A stretch of 64,000 nucleotides of DNA from Anastatus disparis (lineage: Eukaryota; Arthropoda; Insecta; Hymenoptera; Eupelmidae): assembly GCA_017163975.1 (NCBI GenBank), contig JAFFSR010000248.1, positions 2,564,001 through 2,628,000 on the forward strand. The letters are read 5' to 3'. Numbering within the stretch: position 1 is the first letter of the stretch; every line of letters starts with the position of its first letter. The position numbers were made by a program, and so were the translations under genes. Under the pieces are notes generated by a model that saw nothing but the letters and a program-made list of their open reading frames with translations, did not search any database and was not told the DNA's origin. This document shows positions 56,037-64,000 of the stretch, piece after piece.

Positions 56037-57293
56037 GACTTGTGAAGTTAGCGCCTGTAAAAATAAAATATTAATATTTTTTAGCAATGAAAAGCTAAAA
56101 CGTTTGCTCCTCATTTGCGGAAATAGTCTCCGTGCAAATTTTCATTTGCGGATTTTTCATTTTCAAGTTATTGGAAAAACAAATTTTCCGATATAAGCGC
56201 GGCGCTAAAAATGTTTTCCTTATTATTTCATTGAAAACTCCTGTAAAATAATATTCTTTTTAGACTAATTGATTCCTCCTTTCTTGCAGATTACATAAAT
56301 ATTTTCATTTAATTAATTGTTCAATAAAATAATTAGATAAATCAATTTATAATTATTTAGTGGAAAGCAGTTTAAAATCTAGTTATTTTTTAGGGATTCC
56401 TGTTCCGCTCGTTCCTATTTTCTAATTTTAATATCGCGGGCGCTAAAATTATGAAAATAAATTGAATATATTGATTATTATTCAAGGAATTTAGTATATT
56501 TAATAGCATAAATTGTTTTCTCCTCGTATGCGGATTTATTAATAAGTAATAAATTTGCATAACTTCGAATAATTAAAATTTTTAAGAAAATCAAAATTAG
56601 TCAAAGGCAGAGTCAGCTGTTATAAGTTTACAAGGTTATAAAATTTAAAGGGACAATTTTAATTTTTGCAGACGCGTATAAATAATAAAAAAGTATAAAT
56701 AATATAAAAGGATTTTAATATAGTTTAGAAATTGCAATGTTTTGCTTCTCATATTTATATCTCGATATCTCGAATAATCTTACTTATAAATAAATCCGCA
56801 TACGAGGAGAAAACAATTTATGCTATTAAATATACTAAATTCCTTGAATAATAATCAATATATTCAATTTATTTTCATAATTTTAGCGCCCGCGATATTA
56901 AAATTAGAATATAGGAACGAGCGGAACAGGAATCCCTAAAAAATAACTAGATTTTAAACTGCTTTCCACTAAATAATTATAAATTGATTTATCTAATTAT
57001 TTTATTGAACAATTAATTAAATGAAAATATTTATGTAATCTGCAAGAAAGGAGGAATCAATTAGTCTAAAAAGAATATTATTTTACAGGAGTTTTCAATG
57101 AAATAATAAGGAAAACATTTTTAGCGCCGCGCTTATATCGGAAAATTTGTTTTTCCAATAACTTGAAAATGAAAAATCCGCAAATGAAAATTTGCACGGA
57201 GACTATTTCCGCAAATGAGGAGCAAACGTTTTAGCTTTTCATTGCTAAATAATATTAATATTTTATTTTTACAGGCGCTAACTTCACAAGTCT
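56037..57293. mobile_element. Palindrome P2, GACTTGTGAAGTTAGCGCC ends
   Basis: Ends GACTTGTGAAGTTAGCGCC in both orientations. The arms are nearly identical inverted copies of about 500 bp (for example ATATCGGAAAATTTGTTTTT / GCTTTCCACTAAATAATTAT), around an asymmetric centre at 56560-56780. No ORF. The Gypsy element duplicated the terminal GACT of its left end. Confidence 0.92.
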
Positions 57294-57599
57294 CGTTTTT
57301 AACGTAAATCATACTATAAAATCCTGCGGGGTTGCCAATACAAAATTTAAGAAAATAAAATAGCTCTTGAGTTACGGGGTTTTTGAAATCTTCGTTGAGA
57401 TATGGGGTTTTTAAAATCTTCGCTGAGTTATGGGGTTCTTGGAGCAAATGCCGAGTTATGGAGTTTTCGAAATCTTCGCCGAATTATGGGGTTTTTGAAA
57501 TCTTTGCTGAGTTACGGGGTTATTCCTTCCAGCCGTCGATTTTTTATGATTATTTAATTAACTATTTCATTTAAATTTATTATTGATTAAAAATAATAA

Positions 57600-57885
57600 A
57601 ATGTTTATACACTGTGAGAAAATTCATGCTAATAGAGCATTTAGTTTACATATCCAAAGTTAGTGAGTAATATCCTATGGTTTCATAACAGCGCCATATA
57701 CTCTTACGAGGTTTATGCTATTCAAAAACTGTTAGTTTACATGCTTTGAAAACTCCCCACTCTAATATCCTTCGATAGCTGGTGCTGTATCCTCTCGTGG
57801 GACGTGAAGGGAGTAAACGTGGCTTGTCCACTATTCTTTCTTTACTGCTATCTATGACATTCTTCCATTGCTCAAGTCGCCTAAT
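57600..57885 (-). other. GC-richer island with unidentified minus-strand ORF
   Basis: The minus strand reads ATIRRLEQWKNVIDSSKERI, then PRLLPSRPTRGYSTSYRRIL and WGVFKACKLTVFE before a stop at 57718. It is protein-like but unassigned. The next palindrome splits this island from GC-richer sequence at 59140-59210, where the minus strand reads PCCVCSCRHPKEE. The two may be one captured or host segment interrupted by the palindrome. Confidence 0.3.
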
Positions 57886-59142
57886 TGTTGCGAACCTGGC
57901 GAAATGAAATGGGTTAAAAAAAAAAGAAATATCCAAAAAAATTGCGTTTTTTTTGCAGGTTTTGCAATTTCTAAAAAGAAAATTGCGTATTTACTCGTTT
58001 TTTTGCAAAATTAAAAAATTATTCATTGTAGCGAATTAAGTTATAAATAATTTTTTTTACATGAAATAAACATTTATTGTATAATAAAAAAAGTACTAAT
58101 CATTTGCAATTTTATTGCGGTTGAAGAATTAAATTTGAGACTATTTATTTTTTATTATTTATTTTTTACTATTTATTTTTTTATTTTACTATTGCTTTGT
58201 TTTCAATTGCATTGATGAAATGCATTAAATAAAAAAAAAGGAACTAGAATTATTTGACTTTTTTTTATAGTTTCAGATTATTTGAAAAAAAGATTAAGCA
58301 GCCCATGTGAAAAATCCATGTCCGCTAGATCATCGGATGCGATTTTATTAATATTTTTTATACTGGATTAATTTTTTTTAGGGTTCTTTTACCGATCATT
58401 ATAATATATGAAAAGTAAAGATTGTTTCTCAATAATTCATAAAAATTTTTTTATCGTTATAATTTAAAAAAAAAATCATTCGAAATTATTAACATAAAAA
58501 AGATTTATCCCGTTTAATTTATTAATAAATGGAGTACAATCTCAAAAAACATTTCTTTTCATCGGATCAAATAAAAGTACTAAGCATTCATATATTATAC
58601 ATTTAAAATACGCGCTCAAATCTAATATTTGCGCATGCGCAAATGCACTGGAGAAATTATCAAAGTCAGTTAATTCATAAAATTATTATTATTTACATTA
58701 ATCAAACGAATGTTTAAGTTCTCAAATTTAATTCTTCACCCGCAATAAAATTGCAAATTATTAGTATAATTTATTTATACGTTATTCTTATAATTTATGA
58801 ACAAAACGATTTTTTTATCAAAATTCGCTGCGATCAATATGTTTTGCATTTAGTAATTCATAAAATAATACAAATTTACAAATTTGCGAAATCTTGGGCT
58901 CATCCGCAATAAATTTGCAAACGATTAGTACTTTTTTTATTATACAATAAATGTTTATTTCATGTAAAAAAAATTATTTATTACTTAATTCGCTACAATG
59001 AATAATTCTTTAATTTTGCAAAAAAACGAGTGAATACGCAATTTTCTTTTTAGAAATTGCAAAATCTGCAAAAAAAACGCAGTTTTTTTGGATATTTATT
59101 TTTTTTTTTAATCCATTTCATTTCGCCAAGTTCGCAACGGTA
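57886..59142. mobile_element. Foldback element with TTGCGAAC-GGCGAAATGAAATGG ends
   Basis: TTGCGAACCTGGCGAAATGA at the left and, inverted, TTGCGAACTTGGCGAAATGA at the right. The arms pair over about 240 bp, with a further inner inverted segment (AAGAATTAAATTTGAGA, 58125 and 58715). The central 600 bp is AT-rich and non-coding. Confidence 0.85.
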
Positions 59143-59404
59143 GTCGCCTCCTCTTTTGGGTGGCGACACGAGCAAACACAACACGGCTGGTCTATATCCA
59201 AAATCATGTCGCAAATTTTATTAACGTATTTTTGTAGCGTGAATCTTTTTTTTTCTTTTCTTTCCTTTTTTCATGAAGGGAGATACATTATAAATATAAT
59301 CTATTAAGCTTTGTAATCATCAATAATTAATTTCTAACTTAAAATTTAATTTTTTTAAACAGCTGGGGGGCAGATGAGCATGTACGATTTTACGCCAGAG
59401 ATAT

Positions 59405-59480
59405 TTCGAAATAGCGTTGGTCTAGTGTGTAACGTTCGCGCTTTTCCTTTTGAGTACGCGAGTTCAACTCTTGGTTAAAA
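59405..59480 (+). mobile_element. Fourth tRNA-like SINE head, candidate
   Basis: GGTCTAGTGTGTAACG resembles an A box and GAGTTCAACTC a B box at tRNA spacing, with TTCGCGCTTTTCC between. No tail found. Confidence 0.4.
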
Positions 59481-59867
59481 CCACTTTTTTTAAACTTTTT
59501 TTTTATTATTTCAATAGTTTTTATTACTTTTTTTATTTATATTTTTTATATTTTCTATTTTTTTATTAATGTTAAAATCTATTTTTTCGCAAGTTACTTA
59601 AAGTATGCTCGTTTTTTTAATTAATATTTTTAAATAAATTATTTCATATACAAAATAATTTAAAATATTAATAAATAAATAATAGTGATGTTTACAATAC
59701 TATAGTTCAATTTTGTCTTTATAAACATGTATCAATATATAATATATATTATAACATTTAATTTGTAATTTATTGTAAATTTTATAAACTAAATTATAAA
59801 TAAATTAAACTATACTATTATAAAATAAATATCACTATTATTTATTTATCAATATTTGTAATTACTA

Positions 59868-60276
59868 CCTTTTTTAACTACAGTTATGATAATTTTTCGG
59901 AAAAAAAGATTTATTTTTTCAATCATGATTATCTCGTAAACTAAGAAAGATAGAAAATTTTATATTAAAGAAAAAATATTTCATTTTCAGTCTAAAATAA
60001 ATATATTTAGTGACCAATAAGTTTCGGAAGAGAAAATTGTTTTTACTTATTTTTTCAGGGAAAATTCATGAAAAATCAGTAAAAATTTTTAATTAAGCAA
60101 GTAGAAAAAAAATTTTTTTTGTGAACCTTATTGGTCACTAAATATATGTATTCTAGACTAAAAATGAAACATTTTTTCTTTTATATAAAATTTTCTATCT
60201 TTCTTAGCTTACAAGATAATCATGATTGAAAAAATAGATCTTTTTTTTGAAAAATCATCATAATTGTGGTTAAAAA
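59868..60276. mobile_element. Foldback repeat, AACTACAGTTATGAT arms
   Basis: Arms (TTTTCAATCATGATTATCT, TATTTAGTGACCAATAAG) pair over about 190 bp around 60090. The right side is followed by 60290-60607, whose end resembles the CACTGCC foldback family. Confidence 0.75.
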
Positions 60277-60279
60277 AGT

Positions 60280-60607
60280 CATAGGAACATTTTACTTAGC
60301 TCATTTCAAAGAGGACTATTAGAGTTTTAAAACCCATTTGTTTTTTTTTCGATATCATGATTTCCATAAAAATAGCTTTCACTTTTATGTGGGCAAAAAA
60401 AATTAGTAAAAAATTTTTTTTTTACATTGCTATAAGTAATTAGAAAATGACTTCTTTTATACCAGACTTACTTCATTTCAAAGATTCTTGACCAATCTTT
60501 CAAACACTGTTCGGATTTTGAAGATGGAATCATTAGATCCGAAGATATAAAACTTTTTATTCTAATAAATTTTACTCTAGGGTGGGCAAAAGTAATTGAC
60601 CGGTACT
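60280..60607. mobile_element. Diverged half copy of CACTGCC-type foldback
   Basis: Ends GGGCAAAAGTAATTGACCGGTACTG followed by TA (about 20 bases of each half are quoted in parts). Position for position it has the layout of the family at 14778-21475: TTTTGCCCxCC, TAAAA, AAAAAGTTTTATA. Confidence 0.65.
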
Positions 60608-60613
60608 GTATAT

Positions 60614-60621
<8 letters not shown>

Positions 60622-60692
<71 letters not shown>
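60622..60692. repeat. (TA)n microsatellite
   Basis: About 70 bp of alternating TA next to the TA target of the preceding element. Confidence 0.95.
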
Positions 60693-60693
<1 letters not shown>

Positions 60694-61206
60694 CATAAAG
60701 AAATATCTTAATTTATTAAAGAGTCCAGCAGGGTAAGATAGGTGAATTGGTCCCGGAAGCAAAGAGAAAAAGTGATGTAGCCATCATACTTATATTAAAA
60801 AGTATATCTTTGTGCAAATTTTTAGTTCTCCAAACCTAAACCTAACCTCGAAAGCAATTGTTATTTTATCTTCGTCAATTTTTAACCTAAAATACTCTTT
60901 TTTTTTAAATGTAGGTTTTTTAGAGCTCCAAAAAAAAGGTTTCCTGACGATTTTTCGTACGTTCAAAATTCTAGTTCCTAGAGACGTTGGACAATTTTTT
61001 TCTAAGATATTTTGAAAACTAAGATAAACTTAGCTCCCACTAGGAAGTGTTTCAGTGATAACCTAAAACAATACATTTAGTATATCTGTATATTTGTTTT
61101 TGTAGAGTTAGATTGAATACATTCAGATAAACTGTAGAAAAATATATGCGTAGTTTTATAGATCATGATACGAGCATCATCTAGCTGGGCATTTATGCGG
61201 ATTTTA

Positions 61207-62344
61207 CCCTGGTAGAATTTGAAACATTTTAAATGGACTCGAAACTAGGAAATAGGAATTAAAAATGGGTAAAAATGTTTATATTTTAAATATCCGAAAA
61301 CTATCAAAAAATTAACCAATTCTTATGTCAAAAAAATATTGTGACGATTACTCTCTCGGGATGTGAAAAGATCGTGATTAATGTATATTTCTAACCTATA
61401 AAAAGTGATAACTTGTTTATTTGAGTCGAAAATTTGCACTTTGACATATTAAAAATAAGTTTTATAAATGTTTTTTTTTTATTTAAACAAATTTTAAAAA
61501 GTAATAATTAAGTATTACGCAGTATTAGAATTAAATTAAACGAATGCTAAATAAGTTCATAAGTATCGTTAAAATATCTAAAGATGACAAGCAAACATTA
61601 TTTTTAAAACTATTTCATTAAATATTCACTTTACAACTGCTTCAAACATACGGAGATAGTTTTTTCTCAACAAATGTGATACGCACTGCACTATGAAAAG
61701 TGATGCCTTTGCTTCATAAACACAGAAATTATACATAATGTGTACTGCTTGTCTTCGTACGGTAAGCGCGTGATATACCGAAAAACTTTCTGCGCAAACA
61801 CGATTCGGTATCAACAAATATAATGCGCACTGCACTGTAAAAAGTGATGCCTTCGGCAAGCATGTGATATACGGAAAGATTTTCTGCACGTCTAAACACA
61901 ATTCGGTATTTATTGTGCTTGTTTCAAAACTATCGTATATGCATGTCTCTTTGCGTCTTTTTTGTTGTTACTACTTGTCTCTTCACCGTATTTAGAGGTT
62001 ATAATAGAGTACAAGAGATTAATATTGTTTCGCAGGTTATTTTAATATTGTCTCAAACTTATTTTATTTCTAGCCAAGTTTAATGGTGAATTCTGCCGTC
62101 CAAAGTGTAAAAGTGGTTAACTACATTGGAATCCCATTGGAGTTAAGGTTTTCTTACTTTGGACGGCAGAATTAATACCTTTCAACTATCTAAGAATTTG
62201 CAATCCAGTAAATGCCGGTAAAGTGGGGAAAAAAGCGTTACATCGATAGCTAAGAACTGGGAATTAAAACAAGCTTGTTTCTGGCATATGCGCAGTTTGA
62301 ATGACTAAGAAATAGCTTGGAAATGGAATCAGATTCTACCAGGG
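61207..62344. mobile_element. TA-flanked element, CCCTGGTAGAAT ends
   Basis: Inverted ends CCCTGGTAGAAT with TA at 61205-61206 and 62345-62346. 1138 bp. The interior differs from 40645-41542 and contains a GCACTGCACT direct duplication (61686, 61829) and a small nested MITE (62089-62173). The 91-codon minus ORF at 61901-61626 sits over that duplication and is not convincing. Confidence 0.88.
62089..62173. mobile_element. Tiny palindromic MITE, ATTCTGCCGTCCAAAG ends
   Basis: ATTCTGCCGTCCAAAG in both orientations around an 85-bp unit; flanking TGA and TAA suggest a TWA target. Confidence 0.75.
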
Positions 62345-62901
62345 TATCAGTATGAAAAGCTTTTTAAGATTTTTGGGGGCGCTTTAAAGTGAAAATTGAA
62401 AGACTCTGACTTATTCTCGATATGTTACAACTCAGAGTGTATCTAAAAATAAAGTCACACTAAAAATATTGCATACGAAAGTGTAGCACACGAGGGTTAG
62501 GTCGTGTATGGGCAAAAATACGCAAACAAACGGCTTTCTTAATTTTTGACGCTGTGCCAACACTTTTAATAATCTGAAAAAAATTTTTATATACTTTTGG
62601 TGCATAATTTAACAAGATATATATTTTCCAGAAAAAAATTTTCCAACGTCTCTAGAAACTTGAATTTTGCACCTACAAAAAAAATTGTCAGAAACCATTT
62701 TGTAGGGCTCAAAAAATCCTACATTTATAAAAAAAACGCTGCCAAGTGCTTTGGCGCAATGCTTTCTCATAGAGCTCATTGAGTTAGAGTAATTTGATTT
62801 TATTTTTTAACATGTGATTTCAATGTACAAAACATAATTTCTATTTAAGAAAAATTAATAAGTATAAGAGAGTGATTAGAAAATCGGAAGAGAGAGTCAG
62901 A

Positions 62902-63320
62902 CCTAACAGCACAAACTTCAAAACGAAAACCAACAATACGTTTTCACAAATTTAAAACGTTTAAAACAAATATCCCTTTAATTTAATAACGAGAACGTTT
63001 AGAAACGTTTGAAACGTTTCCGGTGAAAATACGTTGCTTTCCAACGTTTCAAAACGTTTTTAAACGTTTATTTTATTATTCTAAAAATTATTATAAGAGA
63101 AAAAATACCAAATAACGTTTTTAAACGGAAACGTTTGATATTTGAGCTTGGTAATTTTCATCGAGAAAACGTTTTCTAAACGTTTCTTAAACGTTCCATA
63201 AACGTACTTACTCTGAGAATCTAAAAATGCGGACATATACGTTTTAAAACGTTTTGAAATATGCGAATACAACTATATTTTACGAAACGTTTCAAACGTT
63301 GAAACGTGTGTTGTTAGGGG
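62902..63320. mobile_element. CCTAACARCACA-ended element filled with AACGTTT words
   Basis: Left end CCTAACAGCACA, right end inverted CCCCTAACAACACA. Inside, more than fifteen AAACGTTT/AAACGTTTC words in both orientations, spaced irregularly, form many alternative hairpins. Confidence 0.7.
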
Positions 63321-63799
63321 ATGGATAAAAATAAGGTGAAAATGAGGATCAATCTAAGATAGAAAGACAGAGAGGAAGTGAGGACGTAAAAAAAGAGTTA
63401 GTGAAAGCGTTGAATCAGAAATCAAAAGAAGTGATCGAAGAACAAAATTATTTTTCAAAAGCTTGTTTTATAAAGACAGTAGCAAATAACTTGTATACAA
63501 ATTTTAGAGCAAACCTATCGAGTAGTTTACGTAAGATAGATACAAAATAAAATAAAATTTCATTCAAAATTTATTAAAATTTTTAAAAATTAAAACTATG
63601 CCAAGAAAATCGGTTTTTAAAAGTCATACTTTTGATAGATGCAAATAATTTTCATGCGAATTTCGAAGCAAATTCATCAAGTAATTTACGTGAAATAAAA
63701 GAAAAAAATTAAAAATCGAAAATTCAAATTCTCAAAATGGCTCTTTAAAAAAAAAAACTACTCTATGAAAACCAATTTTCAATAGCTTCCAGTCTACTT
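63321..63799. other. AT-rich non-coding sequence
   Basis: CAAATTCATCAAGTAATTTACG-like segments recur (63505-63545, 63665-63700) as an imperfect direct duplication. No gene. Confidence 0.4.
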
Positions 63800-64000
63800 A
63801 CTAGGAGAGTATCAGACCTCCGGATCACGGATTTTGCTCAAACTTTGGCATAAGTTTTAAGATGTCAAAATATGAAAGGAAACAGAATTTTAGACCCCAA
63901 CGCTCAATATTTTCCTAGTTACAGGCAATCAAAGAAAATCACTAAAAAAGTTACTAGATTTTCAACCGCTTACAGTTCCTTAGCATTGATACTTAGGAGC
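63800..64000. mobile_element. ACTAGGAGAG foldback MITE, left arm, cut by window end
   Basis: Begins ACTAGGAGAGTATCAGACC and follows the left arm of 882-1547 to the last base of the window. Confidence 0.88.

Larger units (their letters stand above)
45811..57539. mobile_element. Large foldback with six-unit tandem arms, enclosing two palindromes and a Gypsy element
   Basis: The outer arms 45811-46050 and 57294-57539 are inverted copies. Both carry about six direct units of ACCCCATAACTCAGCGAAGA plus TTTCAAAA, followed by TTTTATAGTATGATT. Termini read TTCGACGGCTAGGAGGAATA and, inverted, ATCGACGGCTGGAAGGAATA. Inside lie palindrome P1 (46051-48315), the Gypsy element and palindrome P2 (56037-57293). 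Confidence 0.8.
60845..62720. mobile_element. Foldback enclosing the CCCTGGTAGAAT element
   Basis: 60880-61015 and 62595-62730 are inverted copies (TCTAGAGACGTTGGA and its relatives CTAGAGACGTTGGACAATTT / CCAACGTCTCTAGAAACTTG). The 1.1-kb TA element lies between the arms. Confidence 0.7.

Noticed and set aside
1..64000. Bacterial, viral or proviral genome segment (polydnavirus or nudivirus) as the origin of the window
   Set aside because: No viral structural or replication gene was recognised; content is retrotransposons, SINEs, MITEs and a Helitron, typical of insect chromosomes.

Overview
This window is a very AT-rich piece of eukaryotic nuclear DNA, almost certainly from an insect. A BEL/Pao element, a Ty3/Gypsy element, a Helitron relic, tRNA-derived SINEs and a dense set of TTAA-, TA- and TAA-flanked foldback MITEs occur together. 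The AT bias and element mix would suit a hymenopteran such as a parasitoid wasp, but that is an inference. I find no intact host gene. Every ORF I can assign is transposon-derived, apart from an antisense host gene fragment (BRWD/PHIP-type WD40) and a few unidentified pieces.

Layout. 1-5.5 kb: foldback MITEs, degenerate minisatellites and a TA microsatellite. 5.7-8.2 kb: a decayed Helitron Rep/helicase, broken by half a foldback element, followed by an antisense BRWD/PHIP WD40 fragment. 8.2-11.6 kb: minisatellites, GAGATC-type palindromic repeats and a truncated SINE. 11.86-23.75 kb: one nested structure. Two inverted arms carry the same exon-like ORF. Between them sit two TA-flanked foldbacks, and a BEL/Pao element (15771-21010) lies inside the second. 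A solo LTR (22155-23457) lies in the right arm. 24.7-39.0 kb: an archipelago of TTAA-flanked MITEs of at least nine kinds, plus two copies of a TAA-flanked (Harbinger-like) MITE. 39.25-45.67 kb: a TTAA MITE apparently split by about 6 kb of sequence that contains a 2-kb palindrome, itself interrupted by a TA-flanked element, and a complete SINE with a 13-bp target duplication. 45.8-57.5 kb: another large foldback enclosing two smaller palindromes and a young Gypsy element (48320-56036). 57.9-64 kb: more foldbacks, one rich in AACGTTT motifs; the window ends inside a third copy of the foldback seen at 882-1547.

How the parts work together. Arms of palindromes supply internal uninterrupted controls, so several insertion sites (TTAA, TA, TTGT) can be read directly. 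Both LTR retrotransposons have nearly identical LTRs but defective coding regions. The BEL element keeps an intact gag and has a ruined pol. The Gypsy element keeps an intact RT-RNaseH-integrase ORF and a textbook T-TTA-AAC frameshift site, but its capsid segment is inverted. Both look like recently inserted copies; the BEL copy very probably moved with enzymes supplied in trans.
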